Source: Gammaproteobacteria bacterium
Lineage (GTDB): Bacteria > Pseudomonadota > Gammaproteobacteria > Pseudomonadales > Halieaceae
Length of the DNA stretch: 7,294 nt
Direction of reading: 5' to 3'
NCBI GenBank assembly: GCA_018222695.1
Contig: JAAEZV010000079.1
Coordinates: forward strand, 1-7,294
Shown in pieces: positions 1 through 5,707 of the stretch. Under the pieces are notes generated by a model, which saw only the letters and a list, made by a program, of their open reading frames with translations, was not told the origin of the DNA and made no database searches. Every line of letters starts with the position of its first letter. Within the stretch, counting starts at the first letter, position 1. The translations under genes were made by a program, and so were the position numbers.

Positions 1-85
1 AAAAAGGCACCTGCCAAAAAAGCCGTAGCTAAAAAGGCACCTGCCAAAAAAGCCGTAGCTAAAAAGGCACCTGCCAAAAAAGCCG
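1..85 (+). repeat. 30-bp in-frame tandem repeat in the dksA 5' region
   Basis: Two identical 30-bp units occupy 1-30 and 31-60, and a third matches the first 25 bases (61-85) before diverging. The array begins at the window edge and probably continues upstream. Each unit encodes [10 protein letters not shown]. Identity at every base, including synonymous positions, indicates recent tandem duplication or slippage. Because the unit is a multiple of three, copy-number change would alter tail length without a frameshift. Confidence 0.95.
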
Positions 86-546
86 CCAAGAAGAAAAGCC
101 CAGCAAAAGTCGCGCGGGCGGTGGGCGAACTCCAGAAATTCGATGACTTCAAGCCCTACAAGCCGGGTCGGGGCGAGAGCTATATGAACGACGAGCAGAT
201 TGAACACTTCAGAGGCATTCTGCTTAATTGGCGCGGTGAATTGGTCGATGAGGTCACACGAACCGTCTCGCACATGAAAGACGAGGCGGCCAACTTCCCA
301 GATCCGGCCGATCGTGCCACGCAAGAAGAGGAATTCAGTCTTGAGTTACGCACGCGAGACCGCGAGCGAAAGTTGATCAAGAAAATCGATTCCACGTTGG
401 ACCGATTGCAGAACGATGATTACGGTTACTGTGATGCCTGTGGCATCGAGATTGGTATTCAGCGGCTTGAGGCAAGGCCCACCGCGACCATGTGCATCGA
501 CTGTAAAACTCTGGCCGAGATCAAGGAGCGGCAGGAGCTGGGTTGA
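1..546 (+). CDS. dksA: RNA polymerase-binding transcription factor DksA, 5' partial, with H1-like Lys/Ala N-terminal extension
   Basis: DksA enters the RNA polymerase secondary channel and, with ppGpp, adjusts initiation at rRNA, amino-acid and other promoters. The reading frame is open from base 1, so the start lies upstream of the window; 181 residues are visible. Window residues 1-40 are a Lys/Ala/Pro-rich tail with the unit [10 protein letters not shown], resembling histone H1/AlgP-type tails. The rest is canonical DksA: coiled coil with [24 protein letters not shown] tip carrying the two aspartates equivalent to E. coli D71 and D74 (window residues 101 and 104), then a zinc finger with CxxC at 144/147 and CxxC at 165/168, and a conserved C-terminal helix. 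E. coli DksA has 151 residues and lacks such a tail. A GTG at 121 could start a shorter protein, but the frame continues upstream without a stop, so I treat the tail as part of the gene. The stop overlaps the gluQ start. The DksA identity is very secure; the role of the tail is unknown. Confidence 0.96.
   Translation, partial: KKAPAKKAVAKKAPAKKAVAKKAPAKKAAKKKSPAKVARAVGELQKFDDFKPYKPGRGESYMNDEQIEHFRGILLNWRGELVDEVTRTVSHMKDEAANFPDPADRATQEEEFSLELRTRDRERKLIKKIDSTLDRLQNDDYGYCDACGIEIGIQRLEARPTATMCIDCKTLAEIKERQELG
533..537 (+). promoter_or_regulatory. Ribosome binding site for gluQ (supports TTG start)
   Basis: AGGAG lies inside the dksA 3' end, five bases before the TTG at 543. It supports the rare TTG codon as the true gluQ start, since no other start with such spacing precedes the conserved [10 protein letters not shown] segment. 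Confidence 0.75.
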
Positions 547-1412
547 ACGACTCACCAGCAGACACCGATTCCAACTCCTATCGCGGGCGCTTTGCGCCCT
601 CCCCGACCGGACCGCTGCACGCAGGCTCCTTGGTCGCCGCATTAGCCAGCTTCCTCGATGCGCGACGCCATCACGGACAATGGCAGCTGCGCATCGATGA
701 CATCGACCCCCCAAGGGCCGTCGCAGGGAGCGGCGATGCCATCACCAAGGCACTCGTTGCGCACGGGCTGGTATGGAGCGGCCCCATTCTTTACCAATCG
801 CATTCTTCGTCACACTACGACAGCGCGCTTGATCGGCTCATGTCATCGGGATGGTTGTTTCGCTGTCTCTGCACCCGAGCTACGCTCGACGATAACGGCT
901 GTTGTGGGCAGCACTGTCAGGAAAAAAACATCAGTGCTGAGACGCCGCATAGTCTGCGTGTCAAAGTCGCATCTGAGAGACTAGAGGGGTTTAGCGATCG
1001 TTTTTTGGGAGAGCAACCCCCTCTAGCTGAAACTGCACCAAAGGATTTCATTGTAAAGCGCCGCGATGGTCTCTACGCCTACCAACTGGCCGCAGCGATT
1101 GATGATGCGAAGCCCAGTTTCACGCACATTGTCAGAGGCGCCGATCTGCTGGAATCCACGTATCGGCAACGCTGGTTACAGCACCTTCTTGGGCTGGAGT
1201 CACCTTCTTATGCTCACGTGGCGATTCTGGTCGATGAGGCCGGCAACAAGCTCAGCAAGCAGACCGGCGCGCCACCCCTCGACACCCGTCAACCTGAGCA
1301 CAATCTTCGTCAATGCTTGCGGCACTTGGCGCAGCCCGCGCCATCGAGCAGCGCATGCCGTGTGGGAGAGATTCTCGATCACGCTACTGAACACTGGTGC
1401 ATGAGAAGATAA
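543..1412 (+). CDS. gluQ: Glutamyl-Q tRNA(Asp) synthetase (GluQRS)
   Basis: GluQRS is a truncated GluRS paralogue that activates glutamate and attaches it to the queuosine at position 34 of tRNA(Asp), rather than aminoacylating a 3' end. The 289-residue protein has the class I catalytic core only, without an anticodon-binding domain, as is usual for the family. Visible motifs are [17 protein letters not shown] (HIGH region, about 14-30), RIDDIDPPR (50-58), a Cys-rich zinc-binding insertion (C108, C110, C120, C121, C125), [10 protein letters not shown] (197-206) and KLSKQ (KMSKS equivalent, 236-240). The start is TTG at 543 in a TTGA overlap with the dksA stop, with AGGAG five bases upstream, so translation is probably coupled. 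Position directly after dksA is common in gammaproteobacteria. The zinc site differs slightly from the E. coli pattern: the Tyr ligand is not evident, but spare cysteines are present. Confidence 0.95.
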   Translation: MNDSPADTDSNSYRGRFAPSPTGPLHAGSLVAALASFLDARRHHGQWQLRIDDIDPPRAVAGSGDAITKALVAHGLVWSGPILYQSHSSSHYDSALDRLMSSGWLFRCLCTRATLDDNGCCGQHCQEKNISAETPHSLRVKVASERLEGFSDRFLGEQPPLAETAPKDFIVKRRDGLYAYQLAAAIDDAKPSFTHIVRGADLLESTYRQRWLQHLLGLESPSYAHVAILVDEAGNKLSKQTGAPPLDTRQPEHNLRQCLRHLAQPAPSSSACRVGEILDHATEHWCMRR

Positions 1413-1432
1413 TAAACACCTTCCAGTAAATG

Positions 1433-1473
1433 TGTTACTTTTTAACTCGCATGCCAACCTATCGCCGGTAACA
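1433..1473 (+). promoter_or_regulatory. Possible operator: TGTTAC / GTAACA inverted pair before the activator gene
   Basis: TGTTAC at 1433-1438 and GTAACA at 1468-1473 form an inverted pair with a 29-bp spacer in the 91-bp gap before the activator gene. The same GTAACA word occurs twice upstream of the predicted sigma54 promoter at 2979. From memory, Pseudomonas CbrB is reported to recognise TGTTAC-N12-14-GTAACA, so this could be an autoregulatory site, but the spacer is longer than reported. The assignment is speculative. Confidence 0.25.
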
Positions 1474-1503
1474 TTGGCGAGTCGGAGCACAGCGCGAGGG
1501 CCC

Positions 1504-2853
1504 ATGCGAATCCAATTAATTGAGAAAGATCCAGCATTGCTGGAAGCTTTGAAGGAAGCGTGTCAGCGCGCCGGGGCCGACGTACTGACTGATATCCCAG
1601 GAGACGAGCGAGGTCTCGCTCTCTGGCAACCGCAATGCGATCTGGTGATAGCAGGGCAGCATCCCGCTTTCGCCGATCTGACGACACTCAACCGAACGGT
1701 GTGGCCTATTCCGCTCGCTGCCCTGTTACCCACATCACGACCGCAAAACGTGTTGCAAGCAGCCCGCTCGGGAGCAGTCGATGTCTGCGATCGTGAGGCT
1801 GATGCTGCACACCTTGCCGAGTGGGTCGGGCAGCTGTGTGCCGAGCATCAAACCTCTCAAGCTAACGCGGGCCAAAATGACTACTTCCGCAGCGAAGCAT
1901 GCTCGAGAATGCGAACGCTCGAGGACACCATTGCTCGAGTCGCTCGAACTGACTCTGCCGTGCTGATTGTGGGCGAGACGGGGACCGGTAAGGAGCTCGC
2001 TGCGAGGCAAGTGCACCGCATCAGCATGCGCGGTGACAAACCTATCGTGACCGTTAACTGCGCCGCTATTCCCGAAACCCTGATTGAATCGGAATTGTTT
2101 GGCTACGAAAAAGGGGCTTTCACCGGCGCCACTGCCAGTCGGCTTGGTTTGATTGAGGCTGCTGATGGCGGGACACTGTTTTTGGATGAAATCGGAGAAT
2201 TGCCTCTAGCCGCCCAGGCCCGCTTACTGCGCTTTATGCAGGAGGGGGAGATTCGCAGAATTGGCTCTGTTACGAGCAAGCGAGTCGATGTGCGTCTGAT
2301 CTGCGCCACCCATCGTAATCTTGCAGAACTGGCGGCGCGAAGCGAGTTTCGGGAGGATCTTTTCTATCGGATCGACGTACTGAGACTGGATATTCCGGCG
2401 CTGCGTGAGCGTGATGGCGACATTGTCGCCATGGCGAATTGGTTTATCGACAAACAAGCGGCCAAGCTCGGTGTGCCGGCCAAGCCGCTATCCGAAGACA
2501 GCCGTGACGCTTTGGCGGCACATCGCTGGCCCGGCAATGTTCGCGAACTACAAAATGTGATCGAGCGCAGTCTGGTAATGTCCCAGGGCGCAGAGCTGCA
2601 CATCACGCTGTCCGGATCGGCTTCGTTACAGACAAGCCGGCAGAGTCCGAATGACCCGCCTGGTGAGGGAGGATCGATGGAGGACGCCGGCGGCGAGTTG
2701 TCACTCGAGGACTACTTTCAGCGATTTGTGCTGCAGCATCAGGACGCGATGAATGAGACGGAGCTGGCACAAAAGCTGGGCATCAGCCGCAAATGCCTGT
2801 GGGAGCGGAGACAGCGGTTTGGTATCCCCCGCCAGAAGCAAAAGTCTGCCTGA
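1504..2853 (+). CDS. Sigma54-dependent NtrC/CbrB-like transcriptional activator with a degenerate receiver domain
   Basis: This is a bacterial enhancer-binding protein that remodels sigma54-RNA polymerase by ATP hydrolysis. From the ATG at 1504 it has 449 residues. Residues 1-115 look like a receiver fold, but the acidic pair reads E7-K8, the phosphoacceptor position in CDLVIAG is G51, the switch Thr/Ser position is Leu/Pro (75-76), and the conserved Lys-Pro is R97-E98. The AAA+ domain (about 128-365) is intact: Walker A GETGTGKE (157-164), GAFTGA (204-209), Walker [11 protein letters not shown] (222-231), arginine-finger segment FREDLFYR (282-289) and [11 protein letters not shown] (341-351). 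A Fis-type HTH lies at about 418-443. An upstream GTG (1432) would add 24 unconvincing residues; ATG 1504 has GAGGG at 1496-1500 and begins just before the receiver-like strand. Position between gluQ and pcnB equals that of cbrB in Pseudomonas, but no cbrA is adjacent. The family is certain; CbrB orthology is inferred from synteny and from the adjacent sRNA locus. Confidence 0.93.
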   Translation: MRIQLIEKDPALLEALKEACQRAGADVLTDIPGDERGLALWQPQCDLVIAGQHPAFADLTTLNRTVWPIPLAALLPTSRPQNVLQAARSGAVDVCDREADAAHLAEWVGQLCAEHQTSQANAGQNDYFRSEACSRMRTLEDTIARVARTDSAVLIVGETGTGKELAARQVHRISMRGDKPIVTVNCAAIPETLIESELFGYEKGAFTGATASRLGLIEAADGGTLFLDEIGELPLAAQARLLRFMQEGEIRRIGSVTSKRVDVRLICATHRNLAELAARSEFREDLFYRIDVLRLDIPALRERDGDIVAMANWFIDKQAAKLGVPAKPLSEDSRDALAAHRWPGNVRELQNVIERSLVMSQGAELHITLSGSASLQTSRQSPNDPPGEGGSMEDAGGELSLEDYFQRFVLQHQDAMNETELAQKLGISRKCLWERRQRFGIPRQKQKSA

Positions 2854-2877
2854 ACATTTCGTTTCTAGTGAGAATTT

Positions 2878-2906
2878 GTAACACTGTGGTGCAATTACGT
2901 AACACT
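2878..2906 (+). promoter_or_regulatory. Putative upstream activating sequence: two GTAACACT repeats
   Basis: GTAACACT occurs at 2878-2885 and 2899-2906, exactly 21 bp apart, which is two helical turns. The repeats begin 25 bp after the activator stop and lie roughly 100-127 bp upstream of the predicted sRNA start, a normal distance for an enhancer-binding protein. GTAACA equals one half of the reported CbrB palindrome; a weak partner half, CGTTTC (2860-2865), lies 12 bp before the first copy. I infer binding by the protein encoded next door. Confidence 0.55.
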
Positions 2907-2978
2907 CTTCGGACCTACCGGCCCCGATATCCGGTCAAAAACTGGACAACGCAATGTTTTTTAACACTTTTTTGAATA

Positions 2979-2994
2979 TGGCATGTGACATGCA
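2979..2994 (+). promoter_or_regulatory. Sigma54 (-24/-12) promoter
   Basis: TGGCATG-TGAC-ATGCA matches the sigma54 consensus TGGCAYG-N4-TTGCW with correct GG-to-GC spacing. GG is at 2980-2981 and GC at 2992-2993; the only clear departure is A for T at the first base of the -12 box. Transcription is expected to begin near 3005. It lies in non-coding DNA immediately after a gene for a sigma54 activator and upstream of an A-rich stretch and terminator. Confidence 0.8.
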
Positions 2995-3004
2995 GTTATT
3001 AACG

Positions 3005-3094
3005 CAGAGCTGGAATAATAATAATCGGCCTAATAAAAAAAACGATGTCATAACGGACCTGGGTGGGGAAGGAAACTTCCCCATGTTTCTTTCT
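3005..3094 (+). ncRNA. Predicted CrcZ/CrcY-like Hfq-binding small RNA
   Basis: The interval is bounded by a sigma54 promoter (expected start about 3005) and an intrinsic terminator ending near 3094, giving an RNA of about 90 nt. It contains two A-rich patches: four AAU triplets at 3014-3025 and AAU-AAA-AAA-AAC at 3032-3043, separated by six bases. Repeated AAN/ARN triplets bind the distal face of Hfq, and multiple such patches characterise the Pseudomonas CrcZ/CrcY/CrcX RNAs, which titrate Hfq (with Crc) to relieve catabolite repression. The position between the activator and pcnB is the crcZ position. It is far shorter than Pseudomonas CrcZ (about 400 nt from memory) and has fewer patches, so it may be a reduced form or an independent invention. 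The start is estimated from the promoter. A fortuitous open frame (2954-3205) crosses the region but shows no coding features. Existence of an RNA is well supported; its Hfq-decoy role is inferred. Confidence 0.68.
3064..3094 (+). terminator. Rho-independent terminator of the small RNA
   Basis: TGGGGAAG (3064-3071) pairs perfectly with CTTCCCCA (3076-3083) across a GAAA tetraloop (3072-3075), followed by the U-rich run TGTTTCTTTCT (3084-3094). The GNRA loop and the eight-base-pair GC-rich stem make a stable hairpin; the U tract is interrupted by C and G, so some read-through into pcnB is possible. Confidence 0.8.
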
Positions 3095-3186
3095 GGGCAA
3101 CCTCTTTTCTCTGATTTCCAGCTGGCTTCCCTCTCCGGCACGTTGGCAAGTGTGCAACGACGACGCCCCGAGGATCCCGTGTCACG

Positions 3187-4476
3187 GTGGATAACCATTC
3201 CTTGAAGTCGCAAACGCTGGCTGCACCGGTTTTTGAGCCCTCGGATTTTTCTCCGGGGTCACTGTTTGTGGTTGAGCAACTGCAAGAGCACGGTTTCGAT
3301 GCCTACGTGGTCGGGGGAGCGGTGCGCGATCTTCTGATCGGCAAGCACCCCAAGGACTTCGACGTGGCCACCAATGCCACTCCTGAGCAAATCAAGCAGT
3401 GCTTTCGCAATGCCCGAATCATTGGACGCCGCTTTCAGATCGTTCATGTGCGGGTCGGTCGGGAGATCATCGAGGTCACCACGTTTCGCCGCGGTCATGA
3501 AGAGGAGCGCTCCGAACAAGATGCCCGAGCCAGTCAATCTGGCCGGCTACTGAGAGATAACGTGTACGGATCCCTGGAGGAAGACGCTAGGCGCCGGGAC
3601 CTCACAATCAATGCGCTTTACTACGACACTTCCTCACACCAATTCATTGATCAGCTGGGTGGTCAGGCAGACGTTGAAGACCGCGTGATTCGAATCATAG
3701 GCGATCCGGCAGCGCGGTATCGCGAGGACCCTGTCCGCATGTTGCGCGTGGTGCGATTTGCCGCGCGTCTACAGTTTGATCTGGAATCCGATACCGAGTC
3801 GGCGATCGCATCAGTCCGAACGTTACTCACAGACATCCCGCCTGCACGCCTCTTTGATGAATGGCTGAAGCTTTTCATGAACGGCTTCTCTGCTCCCACT
3901 TTCAGGCTGTTAAGGCATTATGAATTGCTCACTTCTCTCATGGGCGAAGCGGCATCCCCAGCAACGCAGGGGGAGCCTGCACTCGAGCTGCAGCAGCTGG
4001 CGCTCGGCAATACAGATCGCCGGGTTGCTGACGGGCGGCCTGTCACCCCCGCTTTTCTGCTTGCTGCGCTTTACTGGCCAGCTGTACAGGCATGCGCTGA
4101 GCAGCTTGCGGTAAGCGGGGAATCGCCCATCCAAGCGATGCACAGCGCAGGGCAACAAATTGTCCAACAAGCGTGTCAGCACCTCGCTATCCCCAAGCGC
4201 TTCTCGCTGGCGATGCGGGATATCTGGGATCTTCAACCTCGTCTAGAGCGCATGCAGCCAAAGAAAATCAAAGACCACCTGGCCCATCGCTGGTTCCGTG
4301 CCTCATTCGATTTACGTCTACTACGGGAACAAACTGATGCGCTTGGCGACGACTGCTCTGCATTCTGGACCGACCAACAGCAACGATACCCAGAATTGGT
4401 AGGTAGTGCCCGAGCGCGCCGCGAGGAACGCAGTGAGCGCCGCCCCCGGCGCCGGCGCAGAAATCGCGATTCATGA
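3187..4476 (+). CDS. pcnB: Poly(A) polymerase I (PcnB)
   Basis: PcnB adds 3' poly(A) tails to RNAs, including sRNAs and decay intermediates, promoting their degradation. The 429-residue protein shows the class II nucleotidyltransferase head: VVGGAVRD (41-48), catalytic DFD (57-59), a likely third acidic residue E96 in REIIEVTTF, RRDLTINALYYD (136-147) and REDPVRMLR (179-187). IIGRRFQIVHV (78-88) fits the pattern that separates bacterial poly(A) polymerases from CCA-adding enzymes. The C-terminus is strongly basic (RRPRRRRRNRDS), as usual for PcnB. The start GTG at 3187 is preceded by GAGG at 3170-3173, a rather long 13-base spacing; TTG at 3202 with GTGGA upstream is a possible alternative. 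Compared with Pseudomonas PcnB the N-terminus is short. The gene starts about 90 bp after the sRNA terminator, with no obvious sigma70 promoter between them. It overlaps folK by ATGA. Confidence 0.95.
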   Translation: MDNHSLKSQTLAAPVFEPSDFSPGSLFVVEQLQEHGFDAYVVGGAVRDLLIGKHPKDFDVATNATPEQIKQCFRNARIIGRRFQIVHVRVGREIIEVTTFRRGHEEERSEQDARASQSGRLLRDNVYGSLEEDARRRDLTINALYYDTSSHQFIDQLGGQADVEDRVIRIIGDPAARYREDPVRMLRVVRFAARLQFDLESDTESAIASVRTLLTDIPPARLFDEWLKLFMNGFSAPTFRLLRHYELLTSLMGEAASPATQGEPALELQQLALGNTDRRVADGRPVTPAFLLAALYWPAVQACAEQLAVSGESPIQAMHSAGQQIVQQACQHLAIPKRFSLAMRDIWDLQPRLERMQPKKIKDHLAHRWFRASFDLRLLREQTDALGDDCSAFWTDQQQRYPELVGSARARREERSERRPRRRRRNRDS

Positions 4477-4967
4477 AGCAGGCGTTGGTGGGTTTGGGAT
4501 CCAATGTGGAGGAGCCACTGACGCAACTCACGACCGCCTATCGGCGGCTGGCCGCTGACCCAGAAATCACCGTAGAGGCGACCTCAAGCGTGTACTTGTC
4601 CGCGCCTCATGGCCCTCAGGACCAGCCGGATTTTTACAATGCGGTGATTTCACTTCACACATCGATGGCCCCAGAGAAACTGCTATCGGCACTTTTAGCC
4701 ACGGAAACCAAGATGGGCAGAAAACGGCTTCGGCACTGGGGTGAACGCTGCATCGATCTCGACTTACTGGCCTACGACAGATTCGAAATAACCTCCACCG
4801 ATCTGGTGTTACCCCACCCTCGCGCCCACGAACGTCGGTTCGTTCTAGATCCTATGATTGAATTGCTGGGCGAGGACTACTGCCTCCCGGGAACGAGCAC
4901 CCTGCAAGCACTTCAGGCGCAGTGCGCAGGGCAAACGATTCGCGTATTGTGTGAATTCCCGCGATGA
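4473..4967 (+). CDS. folK: 2-amino-4-hydroxy-6-hydroxymethyldihydropteridine pyrophosphokinase (HPPK)
   Basis: HPPK transfers pyrophosphate from ATP to 6-hydroxymethyl-7,8-dihydropterin in cytosolic folate synthesis. The 164-residue length is typical. Motifs are the N-terminal VGLGSN (6-11), DQPDFYNAV (50-58), the signature RHWGERCIDLDLLAYD (87-102) with Mg-binding D95 and D97, and LPHPRAHERRFVLDP (113-127). The ATG start overlaps the pcnB stop (ATGA) and its own stop overlaps the next start (ATGA), indicating translational coupling on one transcript. The downstream placement of panB and panC is conserved in Pseudomonas and relatives. Confidence 0.97.
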   Translation: MKQALVGLGSNVEEPLTQLTTAYRRLAADPEITVEATSSVYLSAPHGPQDQPDFYNAVISLHTSMAPEKLLSALLATETKMGRKRLRHWGERCIDLDLLAYDRFEITSTDLVLPHPRAHERRFVLDPMIELLGEDYCLPGTSTLQALQAQCAGQTIRVLCEFPR

Positions 4968-5671
4968 TCACTGCAGGAGCGATTGGGTTGCCCGAGCAAA
5001 GCACTTCTTCTGGCATCTCTCTGCGCGGCCGAACGGTGCCGAGCTACATTGCAGTGGAGGGGCCCATTGGCGTAGGCAAAACCACCCTCGCCCGCCGCAT
5101 CGCCGATACGTTTGACTACGACTTGCTGCTTGAAGAAGCTGAAATGAACCCTTTTCTGGAGCGGTTCTATCAGAACCGGCAGCAAACGGCGCTCGCCACT
5201 CAATTGTTCTTTCTGTTTCAGCGCGTCCAGAAAATCACCGAGCTGAAACAGAGAGATATGTTCGATCAGGCCCGCGTCGCGGACTTCGTGCTGGAAAAAG
5301 ATCCTCTGTTCGCCCGAGTCAATCTGGAGCCCGATGAGTACGCGCTGTACGAAAAGGTATTCAGTAAGATGCGCGTCGATGCACCCGTCCCAGATCTGGT
5401 GATCTATCTGCAGGCCAGCCCCGATCGACTGCTGGAACGAATCGATCGCCGAGGTATTGATGCCGAGCGGCTGATCGATCGGCGGTATCTGGAACAACTG
5501 AACGAGGTGTACAGCGAGTTCTTTCTTTACTACGATGCCGCGCCTCTACTGATCGTAAATGCCAATGAAATCGATCTGGCACAGGGCGATAGGGACTACG
5601 AGCAGCTCGTGGATTACATGCTGAACATTAAGAAGGGTCGACATTACTTCAACCCTACCTTTTTTAGCTGA
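4964..5671 (+). CDS. Deoxynucleoside kinase (dNK/dGK-dCK family)
   Basis: This P-loop kinase family phosphorylates deoxynucleosides to dNMPs for salvage. The 235-residue protein has Walker A EGPIGVGKTT (32-41), EEAEMNPFLERFY (57-69) holding the expected catalytic-base region, VADFVLEKDPLFA (105-117), DLVIYLQASPDRLLERIDRRG (144-164, substrate and lid arginines) and ERLIDRRYLEQLN (168-180). Substrate specificity cannot be told from the sequence. The ATG at 4964 forms an ATGA overlap with folK, but the family core starts only at SYIAVEGPIG (27); an in-frame GTG at 5036 would give a 211-residue protein with a more usual N-terminus. Neither start has a clear Shine-Dalgarno, and I prefer 4964 because of the coupling. 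The gene sits between folK and panB, where Pseudomonas has none, and has no obvious metabolic link to either neighbour. Confidence 0.9.
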   Translation: MITAGAIGLPEQSTSSGISLRGRTVPSYIAVEGPIGVGKTTLARRIADTFDYDLLLEEAEMNPFLERFYQNRQQTALATQLFFLFQRVQKITELKQRDMFDQARVADFVLEKDPLFARVNLEPDEYALYEKVFSKMRVDAPVPDLVIYLQASPDRLLERIDRRGIDAERLIDRRYLEQLNEVYSEFFLYYDAAPLLIVNANEIDLAQGDRDYEQLVDYMLNIKKGRHYFNPTFFS

Positions 5672-5694
5672 GAACCTGCTGTTAAGCAGCCGTT

Positions 5695-5699
5695 GGGAG
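5695..5699 (+). promoter_or_regulatory. Ribosome binding site for panB (decides the start)
   Basis: GGGAG lies eight bases before ATG 5708. An in-frame TTG at 5693 would begin upstream of this element and add five residues, so ATG 5708 is the better start. Confidence 0.75.
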
Positions 5700-5707
5700 T
5701 CGACAGA

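Noticed and set aside
1475..1489. TGGCGAG...GAGCA resembling a sigma54 promoter before the activator gene
   Set aside because: Spacing is one base short, the -12 element is poor, and the start would fall on the ribosome binding site.
1432..1503. Upstream GTG start adding 24 residues to the activator
   Set aside because: The added residues do not resemble a receiver N-terminus, and ATG 1504 has GAGGG just upstream.
2917..2935. ACCGG-N9-CCGGT inverted repeat after the activator gene
   Set aside because: Only five base pairs, with no following T tract, so not a convincing terminator; an operator role cannot be supported.
2907..2978. An IHF site between the enhancer repeats and the sigma54 promoter
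   Set aside because: IHF sites are common there, but no segment matches WATCAR-N4-TTR well on either strand.
3144..3157. TGGCAAGTGTGCAA resembling a second sigma54 promoter before pcnB
   Set aside because: The GG-to-GC spacing is three bases too short; sigma54 promoters tolerate almost no spacing change.
2954..3205. An 83-codon plus-strand open frame across the activator-pcnB interval
   Set aside because: It runs through the promoter, A-rich patches and terminator, has no good ribosome binding site, gives low-complexity Asn/Lys sequence with no family resemblance, and ends inside pcnB.
4913..5497. A 194-codon minus-strand open frame opposite the deoxynucleoside kinase
   Set aside because: It lies opposite the kinase and folK end, whose plus-strand products have clear family motifs; it is a shadow frame.
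5676..5689. CTGCT-GTTA-AGCAG hairpin between the kinase gene and panB
   Set aside because: A short five-bp stem without a T tract; unlikely to terminate transcription.
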